This document shows positions 11,360-19,129 of a stretch of 21,923 nt of DNA, one piece after another. The stretch comes from a virus: positions 1 through 21,923 of IMG/VR virus record IMGVR_UViG_3300021131_000056; one strand, given 5' to 3'. A model generated the notes under the pieces. It saw only the letters and a program-made list of their open reading frames with translations. It was not told the origin of the DNA and did not search any database. Each line of letters starts with the position of its first letter. Within the stretch, counting starts at the first letter, position 1. The position numbers and the translations under genes were made by a program.

Positions 11360-13362
11360 TGCCTCCCCCTGCCAAACCCGCCGCCGCCAAGCGCCCTGCC
11401 GCACAACCCGTGCAGCAGCCCAACGAGCGCACTCACATTGCACGGTACGGGCGGTGGTGGAAGCGGCTGCCGGGAGTGCCCAAGACCAGTGCAGGCTATG
11501 ACCTGTTGCAGGAGGTTGCCATCGAGAAGTACATCTGTGGCAACTACGACGCCTTGGTGGCGCTGCCTGGCAGTCAGTTGAACCCGTGGACCTGGCACTT
11601 CCGCAGGTTCATCTCACTGATGCTGGAGCGGCCCGAAACAAATCCGCGCTACCGCTTCGAGTGGAACCCCTACGCCATGCGGATGCTGGAGGAGGCGTAC
11701 AAAAACAACTTCCTCGCGGTTGCCGGTCATGCCAGTTGCTCCAAGTCGGAGTTCTTCGCCCTCTATGCGATTGGTCGGTTCCTCATCGGTGCTCGCTTTC
11801 CTGACTGCCCGGTGGCCTCGCCGGAATACGTCAAGGTCTTCATTACCTCCACCTCGTTGGATGAATCCCGTGGTCGTATCTGGGGCGTGGTCGAAGGATA
11901 CTGGGCAGAGATTTGTCGGTTCTTCGGTGGTGAGCAGTACATGCAGGCCAAGCTCATCTCTTCCACCGGGAAGATCGTGCGAGTCAATCCCGACGGCAGG
12001 CAGAACCAGCTTTCAGGAATCACTCTGGTAGCTGGGGGTAAGGGGCAAGACAAGGACGCCTCCACCAAGATCGGTTTCAAGAACCGCTGCGTAATCTTCA
12101 TCGCAGATGAACTGCCACTGTTGACGCACGCACTCTACAACACCGCCATCACCAACTTGCAGTCCAACGAGTACCTGCAATTCATCGGCATCGGCAATCC
12201 CACCTCGCCGTTCGACCCGCTCGGCGTGTTCATGGAACCGGATGAAGGCTGGGCCTCGGTTGATGAAACCTTTAACGGGTGGAAGACCAAGCGCGGCTAC
12301 TGCATCCGCTTCGACGGGGAGAAGTCTCCCAACGTGCTTGCTGGTCGAGAAATCTGGAAAGGCATTCTCAGCTTGCGCACCGTCACGGATCTGCGCGAAA
12401 GCCTCGGCCCCAAGTCACCCGAGTATTACCGCATGGTGCGCGGCTACCTCTCCCCCGATGGTGACGCCAACGCCATCTACACCGAGGTCGAAATCATCTC
12501 CAGCGGCAGTCAGGGCAAAGTTACCACCTGGCTCACGCCACCCGAGTTGATCGCGTTCATCGACCCGGCCTTCAGCCATGGCGGGGACGAAGCGCCCATG
12601 TGTGTCGCCCGCCTCGGCGACTACTTCTCACCCATCCACCAGCGCAACGTCAAAGGCATCGAACGAGTGGAGACAGTCAACCTTATGGCGAAGGTGGACG
12701 CCAGCAACAAGGAGATAGATCGCAACCAGCAGTTAGTGAACCTGTTCCACGAAGAGTGTGTTGCCCGAGGGATCAAGGTTGAAAACCGGGGTGTGGACTC
12801 CACGGGCGCAGGTGATCCGTTCTCCACCCTCATGGCGATCACCATGGGACGAGGCTTCCAGATGGTGAGCTTTGCCGGTGCGCCGTCAGACAAGACCGTC
12901 GGCACCACCAACTCCCGCAGCGGCAAAGACCGTTTCGCCAACCGCGTCTCCGAGTTGTGGTACGTCGGCAAAGACTTTATGAAGGCCGGGCAGATACGAG
13001 GACTGGACCCTGAAACCTGCATCCAAATGTGCGCCCGCATGTACAAGCTGGTGGACCGGGAGAAAGTTGAGGTCGAGTCCAAGAAGATCATGAAGCAGCG
13101 GACCAACGGGCGAAGCCCCGACCGTGCCGACGCCTTCTTTGGCTGCATCGAGATTGCCCGCCGCCGCTATGGTCTGTCCTCGCTGGTACGGGCTGGCACA
13201 CGCGCCCCGCTGCCGTCTGCACCGGAAAGCCGCACAGCCTACCGCCAGGCCGCCCTGGAGTCCACGCTGGCCGGGCGTTCAGGCAAACCTCGGTTCTCCG
13301 ATCTGAACGTGCCCACGTTGAGCGGGGTAAACGGATTTGCAGATTCGCAACGATTCGGTTGA
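11359..13362 (+). CDS. terL: Terminase large subunit (packaging ATPase and nuclease)
   Basis: This is the motor that cuts and packages phage DNA into proheads. The ATPase domain carries a Walker A position VAGHASCSKSEF (G123-S130) and Walker B VIFIADELPLL (D250, E251), followed by IGIGNPTSPFDPLG, a coupling-motif-like segment. The RNase H-like nuclease domain shows IAFIDPAFSHGGDEA (D402), NRGVDSTGAGDPF (D480) and SPDRADAFFG (D588/D591). At 667 aa it is on the long side for TerL, with a disordered Ala/Pro N-terminus. The Walker A is unusual: serine replaces the glycine before the catalytic lysine (SKS instead of GKS). No small terminase subunit is recognisable nearby, and a portal gene does not follow directly. 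Confidence 0.9.
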   Translation: MPPPAKPAAAKRPAAQPVQQPNERTHIARYGRWWKRLPGVPKTSAGYDLLQEVAIEKYICGNYDALVALPGSQLNPWTWHFRRFISLMLERPETNPRYRFEWNPYAMRMLEEAYKNNFLAVAGHASCSKSEFFALYAIGRFLIGARFPDCPVASPEYVKVFITSTSLDESRGRIWGVVEGYWAEICRFFGGEQYMQAKLISSTGKIVRVNPDGRQNQLSGITLVAGGKGQDKDASTKIGFKNRCVIFIADELPLLTHALYNTAITNLQSNEYLQFIGIGNPTSPFDPLGVFMEPDEGWASVDETFNGWKTKRGYCIRFDGEKSPNVLAGREIWKGILSLRTVTDLRESLGPKSPEYYRMVRGYLSPDGDANAIYTEVEIISSGSQGKVTTWLTPPELIAFIDPAFSHGGDEAPMCVARLGDYFSPIHQRNVKGIERVETVNLMAKVDASNKEIDRNQQLVNLFHEECVARGIKVENRGVDSTGAGDPFSTLMAITMGRGFQMVSFAGAPSDKTVGTTNSRSGKDRFANRVSELWYVGKDFMKAGQIRGLDPETCIQMCARMYKLVDREKVEVESKKIMKQRTNGRSPDRADAFFGCIEIARRRYGLSSLVRAGTRAPLPSAPESRTAYRQAALESTLAGRSGKPRFSDLNVPTLSGVNGFADSQRFG

Positions 13363-13377
13363 CTTTCGCCCTATCAT
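13359..13377 (+). promoter_or_regulatory. Possible promoter elements before the 147-aa gene
   Basis: TTGACT (13359-13364) overlaps the terminase stop codon and TATCAT (13372-13377) lies 18 bp before the ATG at 13396, a suitable -10 position. The two are only 7 bp apart, so they cannot act together as a sigma-70 promoter, and no -35 is seen at 17 bp. Weak evidence. Confidence 0.2.
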
Positions 13378-13395
13378 CCACGACACACCCTCACC

Positions 13396-13839
13396 ATGGA
13401 AGAATTTGAACACTCCGAAGCCTTGAAACGTGCGCTGCGCATGGCTGACGGCGACACGGTGTTTCAGCAAGGAGTCGAGGACGAGTTTTGCACCGGTCTT
13501 TACGATCACGTTGTTGACCTCGGCGGCTGCGAAAAGAGGACGCCAGCAATCCTGATGGATTATCTAAATGCTGTGCTCGGCAACGTGCGCAAAACCTTTC
13601 TCATGGTGGTGCCACTCTCGGCCCACCCGACCGAGCCTTACTTGTTCCCCGAGGACAACACTGATCCCGACCGGCTTATCAAGTGGCCACTGGAAATGTG
13701 GCTCGACTTCATCCGCGTGCGGGTGAACGCGGGAGACAACTTCATTATCACCGGCTCATGGCATTACCCCGGCCTACGCCCGGCATCCTCGCAGGTGCCG
13801 AAGTCCACGGGGTTCATCCAGTTTACCAGAATCTCATGA
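13396..13839 (+). CDS. Hypothetical phage protein (147 aa)
   Basis: This protein is not recognised. It starts at ATG 13396 after a 33-bp gap, without a Shine-Dalgarno sequence. It is acidic at the N-terminus and has an alpha/beta look: a helix with MDYLNAVLGNVRKTFLM, a strand MVVPLSAHP and a helix with LEMWLDFIRVRVNAGDNFII. The end, GFIQFTRIS, is strand-like. There is no signal peptide or membrane segment. It begins the operon that leads through two small genes into the glycosyltransferases and overlaps the next start by ATGA. Function unknown. Confidence 0.65.
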   Translation: MEEFEHSEALKRALRMADGDTVFQQGVEDEFCTGLYDHVVDLGGCEKRTPAILMDYLNAVLGNVRKTFLMVVPLSAHPTEPYLFPEDNTDPDRLIKWPLEMWLDFIRVRVNAGDNFIITGSWHYPGLRPASSQVPKSTGFIQFTRIS

Positions 13840-14216
13840 AAACCGCCAAGCCACACACCCCTCCTGCTCGTGCCCGCAACATGCTTCCCAGTGCCGAACC
13901 TCCCTATCGCTCCAACCTGAGTCACGTTGTCGAAGGGAAACCACAACCCGTGATGGTTGCTGAATCTGTGCGCGAGTTGCCCTCCCACCTCAACCGCCTC
14001 GCCAACGAAATCGGGTACCTTGAGCACGTTGTTGACGAACTGGCCAACCGCTTGGAACCGGTGCTTTCTCCACGACCCAACGGTCTTGGCTGCGAAGGCA
14101 ACTCCGATCCATCCCCGCCGCAGTCTCCTTTAAGCAATGAGGTGGAGAACTCCGCCAATCGGGTGATCTTCCTGCGCCTGCGTCTTGACCAACTGACCGG
14201 GAGCCTCGCCATCTGA
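13836..14216 (+). CDS. Hypothetical helical phage protein (126 aa)
   Basis: ATG 13836 overlaps the previous stop (ATGA) and is chosen over upstream in-frame codons that lie inside the previous gene. The protein has a disordered Pro/Arg-rich N-terminus. A helix follows with heptad-like spacing (LPSHLNRLANEIGYLEHVVD then ELANRLEPVL, about 49-78), then a Pro/Ser linker and a second helix (NEVENSANRVIFLRLRLDQL, about 102-121). Two such helices around a linker are common in small phage structural or assembly proteins, but no family is identified. It overlaps the next gene by TGATG. Confidence 0.65.
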   Translation: MKTAKPHTPPARARNMLPSAEPPYRSNLSHVVEGKPQPVMVAESVRELPSHLNRLANEIGYLEHVVDELANRLEPVLSPRPNGLGCEGNSDPSPPQSPLSNEVENSANRVIFLRLRLDQLTGSLAI

Positions 14217-14614
14217 TGAAGCTCTTCCTCCCCAATGGCACTGAACACGAAGTGCCCAAAGAGACCAAGCCGGTCCCCACTCTCTCCGACGTGCCGGAAA
14301 GCGCACAGCCCTACGACTACGCCGCCGAAGCTGCTCAGACCGCGCTGTCCTGCTGGCAGGATGAGGACACCAAGGGCATCCCCTGCAACCCGGTGCTCGC
14401 TGGCGCGATTGCCAAGCGCATCGCCTTCTTCATGCAAACCGCTGGCCGAGCCTACGAGGGTGCCGCCTATTACCGTGGCATCATCGACCAGTGTGGTGCT
14501 CACATTGGCATCGAAGCCTTCACCGCTGACGATGGCTCCATTCAGGAAGACGTGCTCGCGGCGAAGTTGCCGGAGTTGGTGCATAAGCTGATGACCGAAG
14601 ATTACAATGCCTGA
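14216..14614 (+). CDS. Hypothetical phage protein (132 aa), YYRGIID motif
   Basis: This protein is unrecognised by function. After a flexible N-terminus there is a helix with VLAGAIAKRIAFFMQTAGRA and the stretch AAYYRGIIDQCGAHIG (about 83-98), then FTADDGSIQEDVLAAKLPEL and a final helix. This YYRGIID-C-HIG / DDGS-EDVL pattern is familiar from small hypothetical phage proteins near structural genes. The start overlaps the previous stop (TGATG) and the end overlaps the glycosyltransferase start by eight bases. It is probably cytoplasmic, with no membrane segment. Confidence 0.65.
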   Translation: MKLFLPNGTEHEVPKETKPVPTLSDVPESAQPYDYAAEAAQTALSCWQDEDTKGIPCNPVLAGAIAKRIAFFMQTAGRAYEGAAYYRGIIDQCGAHIGIEAFTADDGSIQEDVLAAKLPELVHKLMTEDYNA

Positions 14615-16958
14615 CCCTGTGAAAATATCCCTCCTCCACGCAACCCGTCGCCCCGACGCCGCCAAGAAGTGCCAACAGCTTTGGCTGGACCGCACCGAGA
14701 ACCGCGCAAACGTCGAGATCGTCACCGCCATTGACGCGGGGGACGTTGCTTGCCAAGCAGCTTTCCCCGATGCCGCCGTCTCCACTGGCTACGGTGCCTG
14801 CGCTGCTTGGAACGAAGCCGCCAAGCACGCAACCGGCGACATCCTGGTAGTGCTGGACGACGACTGGGAATGCCCACACGGATGGGACGAGTTGATCGTG
14901 TCGCGCATGTGCAATGGTGCCGACATTCTGCACGTCGGCGACAAGCACCGGAAAGACGACCTGATCTGCCACCCCATCGTCTCGCGCCGGTTCTACGACA
15001 CCATCGGCTACATCTGGCACCCGGCATTCAAGTCCGTCTATTGCGACAACTGGTTCACCACCATGGCAAAAGCATGGGGCTACGTCGATGCAACTGAAGG
15101 TGGCACCGTGGACCTGGGGTTTCTGCATGCCAACCCGTCCCAAGGTTACGGGCAGGAGGACGATGTGGCCCGCATCAGCAACTCCGGTGAACGCTACGCC
15201 CACGGCAAAGCCGTCTTTGACCAACTCACCCAGAACAACGTGGTGCTGGCCTTCACCGCCTACAACCGGGTGGACTTCCTCAAGCGCAGCCTCGACTCGT
15301 GGAGGCACACCAACTTGAGCCTCGTCACCAGCGTCCAGTTTTTCATCGAGCCGAGCGACCAGCTTGCCGAGATTCTGGAAGTCATTAACGTGTTCAAGGC
15401 ACTCTGCCCGGTGCCAGTGATCGTCCACGTCAACCCTGAGAAATATGGCGTCTTGCGCAACCCGTGGGAGCTTTTCGACAACTTGTTCAACAAGCAGTTA
15501 GCACAGTTCGTGATCCTCGGCGAAGACGACTTTCTGGTATCGCCCGACACCCTCGACTTCTTCGAGGCGATGCGCGGGCAGATGAACGACTCAACCATGG
15601 CTATCTGCGCTAAGTGGGTTGGAGCCGGTGCCAATCGTGAGCCTGCTTCGTGGCACCGCACCAACGAGTTCACCGGCAACGTCTGGGGCACTTCAAAGCA
15701 AGTGTGGAACTCCTTCCTGCGCGACACCTGGGACTTCGATTACAGCAGCGGCACCCCTGACGCTCCGGAGTCGGGGTGGGATTGGAATATCGGTCTGCGC
15801 GTCATGCCCCGCAACGGTCTGCACTGCATCGTGCCCACGGCCTCACGGTCCTACCACATTGGCACTGTCGGTGTCCACTGCACCGAGGAAGACTACCAAG
15901 CTACCACCACTCACAACTTTGTGTCGGCAGCCTACAAGGGTTCCTACGTTGGCTGCTCTAAAGGCGTGTCGGAGTTGCGCGTCTCCAGCACCGGCGATCT
16001 TGGCGACATCGTGGTGATGCTCGCCACCTTGAAGGCGACCGGCAAGCAGTGCGACGTGTATTTGCGCAACGCTCCCAACACCGCCGGTATTCTGCACCGC
16101 GTCCACCTCATCAAACCCTTGCTGGAGACACAGCCATACGTCGGCAGTGTCAACGTTTGGAAGGATGAAGAGTTGCACTGGGAGTCCGAGCGGTTTCGCC
16201 ACTACGGGTACACCAACAACGGCCTGAACCTCGCGCACAACCATGCTCAGGCAGCGGTGCAGGATGGCTTCATCTCTGAGTTGCCGGACGTGCGCAACCC
16301 GTGGCTCACCGTTGAGCCGGACACCCGTTATGCTGGTCGCGTCATCATCAACCGCAGCTTTCGCTACAACAACGACACGTTCCCGTGGGCCAAGATCGTG
16401 GACCACTATGGCGAGAAGATTTTGTTCATCGGTCTGCCCGAGGAGCACGCAGCGTTCTGCGCCAAGTTTGGGCACGTCGAGTACTCGCTGCCTCGCGACT
16501 TCCTCGTGGTCGCACAGACCATCGCAGGCTCGGCGCTATTCATCGGCAACCAGTCCTCCTGTATGACCGTGGCAGAGGGGCTGAAGCATCCGCGCATCCA
16601 AGAGGTGTGCCTGACACAGCCGGACTGCATCTACCCGCCCGGCACTGGTGCGCAATATGTCGCCGACGGCAACGTCCGACTACCCGATGGCACGGTGCTC
16701 AAGGGCAACCGACCCCCTGCCGAGAGGAAAACCGCCGTCACGCCGCCAGGCGGATGGAAGTACCCCGGTCACGACACGCTGCCCATCTTTGAGGTGCTGG
16801 TGAAAACAGTTGCCAGAGGGGAGAATCTCACTACTGAGGAAGCCGCCAACCGCGTGTACGACGCCAACGTTGAACGCTGTCCTGAGTTCTTCACCGACCG
16901 CACTCTGCGGATGGAGCTTCAGAAGTTTAACCGCGCACTTGAACAATACCCAGCATGA
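14607..16958 (+). CDS. Multi-domain glycosyltransferase (two GT-A-like and one GT-B-like domain)
   Basis: This is a 783-aa fusion with three apparent glycosyltransferase-like parts. The first GT-A-like domain starts ISLLHATRRPDAAKKC and has a metal-binding LDDDWE (D84-D86). The second begins about residue 212 (VVLAFTAYNRVDFLKRSL) and has LGEDDF (E306-D308) and a WDWNIGLRV segment. The third, from about 450, resembles GT-B heptosyltransferase-like enzymes: STGDLGDIVVMLATLKATG at the start and LFIGNQSSCMTVAEGL (about 643-658) where the family binds the nucleotide sugar. The C-terminus (about 709-783) carries TPPGGWKYP, a module shared with the cysteine-rich protein at 18536-19129. It may glycosylate a virion protein, the host surface or modified DNA; the acceptor is unknown. 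Domain calls are from motifs. Confidence 0.75.
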   Translation: MPDPVKISLLHATRRPDAAKKCQQLWLDRTENRANVEIVTAIDAGDVACQAAFPDAAVSTGYGACAAWNEAAKHATGDILVVLDDDWECPHGWDELIVSRMCNGADILHVGDKHRKDDLICHPIVSRRFYDTIGYIWHPAFKSVYCDNWFTTMAKAWGYVDATEGGTVDLGFLHANPSQGYGQEDDVARISNSGERYAHGKAVFDQLTQNNVVLAFTAYNRVDFLKRSLDSWRHTNLSLVTSVQFFIEPSDQLAEILEVINVFKALCPVPVIVHVNPEKYGVLRNPWELFDNLFNKQLAQFVILGEDDFLVSPDTLDFFEAMRGQMNDSTMAICAKWVGAGANREPASWHRTNEFTGNVWGTSKQVWNSFLRDTWDFDYSSGTPDAPESGWDWNIGLRVMPRNGLHCIVPTASRSYHIGTVGVHCTEEDYQATTTHNFVSAAYKGSYVGCSKGVSELRVSSTGDLGDIVVMLATLKATGKQCDVYLRNAPNTAGILHRVHLIKPLLETQPYVGSVNVWKDEELHWESERFRHYGYTNNGLNLAHNHAQAAVQDGFISELPDVRNPWLTVEPDTRYAGRVIINRSFRYNNDTFPWAKIVDHYGEKILFIGLPEEHAAFCAKFGHVEYSLPRDFLVVAQTIAGSALFIGNQSSCMTVAEGLKHPRIQEVCLTQPDCIYPPGTGAQYVADGNVRLPDGTVLKGNRPPAERKTAVTPPGGWKYPGHDTLPIFEVLVKTVARGENLTTEEAANRVYDANVERCPEFFTDRTLRMELQKFNRALEQYPA

Positions 16959-18196
16959 AAATCTGCATCCCCGCATCCGCCCACGACAAACACCTCCTCG
17001 CTGCCCAAGCTGACTGCCTGCTCAAGTGCGGCGGCTTGGAGGAGCACACCGTTCACTACTTCCCCACCCTGTCCGCCAAGGAGGCTGCCTACGAGGCCGC
17101 TGAGAAGCTGGGTGCCGAGGTCCATCCGTTTGACCGCGACTTCCCCGGTGGCGCTCCTGTCGCCTGCAACAACCACTTCGCCATGGTCGTGGATGCCCTC
17201 GGCAAGATGGGCAACGCCGAACCGTTCCTGGTGATGGAGCCAGACATGCTGCCAGCGCCTGGCGTTCACCGCTGGGCTGATCGCCTGTTGGAGGACTACC
17301 GCATGCGCGGTGCGCCGTTCATGGGCAACGTCGTGCCGACGCCTTTTAACGCGGACGGGCAACTGACCTACTCCGACGGCGACACCATGATGATGGGCTG
17401 CGGCATCTATCCGCCGTTCATGGAGAAGGACGAGCGCATCAAGCCTCTCATCAAAGACCTGTCCATGCCTGAGTGGATGAATCCCAAGATCCCTTGGGAC
17501 ATCTACCTGCGCTGGGCGATCAAGAACATCGGCGTGTCCGACACTCCGCTCATCGCCGACATGTGGGCAACTGAGAAGTACCTACTCACTGCCAAGGGCA
17601 TCGAGTGCCAGTCCGTTGACCATGGCGAGAAGGTCGTGCGCAAGCGTGGCGGCGTTGTGCCCAAGGAGGCGCTGCTGATCCACGGCTGCAAGGACGGGAC
17701 ACTGGCTCAGATCGTGCTGAACGACGTGAAGTGGTCGGATGTGCAGAAAGCAGCGGCAGAAGGCGTTTCGTTCAAAGCTCTTGGGAAGCAGGTCGCAATT
17801 ACCCCGCGTGCAGATGGATGGTCAGACGTGCAAATTCAGGACGAGAAAAACGCTGCGGAAGCCGCAGACGACGATGACTTCTGGGGCGACGACAAGCAGC
17901 CTGCACAGTCCGAACCGGCAGAGCCTGCCACGGTCATCCCCGTGGCCGCGCCCAAGCCGAAAGCCGAACCCGCGAAGCCCAAGGCACCAGTGGAAGCGCC
18001 AAAGGTGGTCGCCCGTTGCACCGTCACCCGTGGTGACATCGAGAAGGCCATGGGCGGCGAGTCCATGCGTGCCAGCGCCCTTGCCGACAAGCTGGGGGTG
18101 AAGGTCGAAGACCTGATCGGCACGTTCGCCACGAACGGTTACGTCGTCGCTGCCGCTGGGTGGGTGAAAAGCACAATTCCGATCACTGCCGATTGA
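16955..18196 (+). CDS. Glycosyltransferase-like protein with disordered linker and C-terminal helical domain (413 aa)
   Basis: The N-terminal part (about 1-260) looks like a GT-A-type glycosyltransferase: MKICIPASAHDKHLLAAQ, the DxD-like FLVMEPDMLP (95-97), MMMGCGIYPP and a late HGCKDGT. A long low-complexity linker follows (about 295-355), containing DDDDFWGDD and an Ala/Pro/Lys/Glu stretch much like that of the 157-aa protein. The last 60 residues (DIEKAMGGESMRASALADKL then GVKVEDLIGTF) resemble a small winged-helix or IF2-N-like domain that could bind nucleic acid or protein. It overlaps the larger glycosyltransferase by ATGA, so the two probably act on the same substrate. The enzyme assignment is moderately sure; the tail's role is not known. 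Confidence 0.65.
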   Translation: MKICIPASAHDKHLLAAQADCLLKCGGLEEHTVHYFPTLSAKEAAYEAAEKLGAEVHPFDRDFPGGAPVACNNHFAMVVDALGKMGNAEPFLVMEPDMLPAPGVHRWADRLLEDYRMRGAPFMGNVVPTPFNADGQLTYSDGDTMMMGCGIYPPFMEKDERIKPLIKDLSMPEWMNPKIPWDIYLRWAIKNIGVSDTPLIADMWATEKYLLTAKGIECQSVDHGEKVVRKRGGVVPKEALLIHGCKDGTLAQIVLNDVKWSDVQKAAAEGVSFKALGKQVAITPRADGWSDVQIQDEKNAAEAADDDDFWGDDKQPAQSEPAEPATVIPVAAPKPKAEPAKPKAPVEAPKVVARCTVTRGDIEKAMGGESMRASALADKLGVKVEDLIGTFATNGYVVAAAGWVKSTIPITAD

Positions 18197-18221
18197 CAGA
18201 CTGCGGAGATTCGTCCATACT
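18193..18221 (+). promoter_or_regulatory. Sigma-70-like promoter for the alpha-CTD-like gene
   Basis: TTGACA (18193-18198), a perfect -35, overlaps the stop codon of the glycosyltransferase gene. CATACT (18216-18221) follows at the ideal 17-bp spacing. The ATG at 18238 is 16 bases downstream, giving a leader of about ten bases with no Shine-Dalgarno sequence. Confidence 0.6.
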
Positions 18222-18237
18222 GAAATCCCTCACATCC

Positions 18238-18609
18238 ATGAACCTGCGATCCTACCTAGAAGGTAAAGGTGCCTTAGGCACTCGCACCATACGTGCTATC
18301 GACTGGTTTCTCCAAGACAAGAGGTACGTTGGGGAGTTTGAAGACTGGGTAAAGGATATGACGCAGGCGTGCCTGAAAACAAGGTATTGCAGAATCCACA
18401 ACTTGGGGAGAAAAGGGCTACTTTTGTTAGCGGAGTACTACCATCTGGAAATACCGGAAAAAGTGGACACCATCCCAGGATTGAAAGCATCCCTGACAAT
18501 GGCTAGAAAATATATTGCCCAGTTACAGCAGGAGATCAAAGACCTTCGCGCATCCAACAGTGCTCCCAGTAGTCCGGCTGCTTCCCCAGCTTTTGGTCCA
18601 CAGCTTTGA
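18238..18609 (+). CDS. Small protein with RNA polymerase alpha-CTD-like helical domain (123 aa)
   Basis: ATG 18238 is chosen because it follows a good promoter; the frame extends upstream only through that promoter and the previous gene. The segment LGTRTIRAIDWFL ... YCRIHNLGRKGLLLLAEYYHLEI (about 14-83) resembles the RpoA C-terminal domain, in which a helix-hairpin-helix motif (NLGKKSL) binds DNA and activators. A coiled-coil-like helix (MARKYIAQLQQEIKDL) and a Ser/Ala/Pro tail follow. It may be a transcription modulator, but it could equally be another helix-hairpin-helix protein. Base composition and codons (AGA, TTA) are more A/T-rich than in neighbouring genes, a sign of separate acquisition. 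Its 3' end overlaps the convergent gene by 74 bp. Confidence 0.6.
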   Translation: MNLRSYLEGKGALGTRTIRAIDWFLQDKRYVGEFEDWVKDMTQACLKTRYCRIHNLGRKGLLLLAEYYHLEIPEKVDTIPGLKASLTMARKYIAQLQQEIKDLRASNSAPSSPAASPAFGPQL

Positions 18610-19129
18610 GCACGTTCACCGGGTAGTAGGTCTTGGCGTCTATCTGACAGCCACAACTTTTGCAGCCACGCTTGTGAAACTCCGCTGGTCGGTGAATCCG
18701 CCGATTCCCCAGTAATTCGGTCAACATTCGAGTGACCCAGCCACAAGGGAACACGCAAGAGACGTAGCCCAGCTTGGGGCAGGTGAGGCAAATGTCGGCA
18801 CGCCGGGCGTGCTCCTCCTCACTGACCAAGTCGTGGCCGACCTGCTCTTGCAGCGTGAGCAGGAACCGCCGCACGTCATCACCGGTCATCGGGATCTCGG
18901 GATTCTCTACGTCGATGCACTCGATGGCGGGGTTCTGGCCGCACAGTTCATCAAGCACCACGATCTCCCAGCCGCTCTCAATGGCGATACCATTGGCCTG
19001 CCGCTGCGCCCGCACCTGCTGCAACAGCACCATGAGGCTGCTGCTGGCAAAGGGCACGCCGGTAATCGGGTCGAGGTATTTCCAGCCGCCGCCTGGCGGG
19101 GTTACGGCTTCGTTGGCGGGGCGTTTCAT
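18536..19129 (-). CDS. Cysteine-rich protein with PPGGGWKY module (197 aa)
   Basis: This gene is on the reverse strand, downstream of the large virion-type gene and overlapping it by ATGA (19126-19129). The N-terminus has VTPPGGGWKYLDPITG (about 9-24) followed by a helix, matching the C-terminal module of the 783-aa glycosyltransferase. The second half is rich in cysteine: CLTCPKLGYVSCVFPCGW (about 114-131) and HKRGCKSCGCQIDAKTYYP (about 152-170), which looks like a treble-clef or zinc-ribbon metal site. No known enzyme motif is seen. It may be a small virion or scaffold-associated zinc protein; function unknown. The stop lies inside the convergent alpha-CTD-like gene. Confidence 0.7.
   Translation of the reverse strand: MKRPANEAVTPPGGGWKYLDPITGVPFASSSLMVLLQQVRAQRQANGIAIESGWEIVVLDELCGQNPAIECIDVENPEIPMTGDDVRRFLLTLQEQVGHDLVSEEEHARRADICLTCPKLGYVSCVFPCGWVTRMLTELLGNRRIHRPAEFHKRGCKSCGCQIDAKTYYPVNVLKAVDQKLGKQPDYWEHCWMREGL

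Noticed and set aside
13683-13835. Upstream extension of the 126-aa gene
   Set aside because: The frame is open upstream, but the ATG at 13836 overlaps the previous stop in the operon's usual ATGA manner, and the extension would lie wholly inside the preceding gene.
18160-18237. Upstream extension of the alpha-CTD-like gene
   Set aside because: It would include the stop-overlapping promoter and the end of the previous gene. The ATG at 18238 fits the predicted transcript start.
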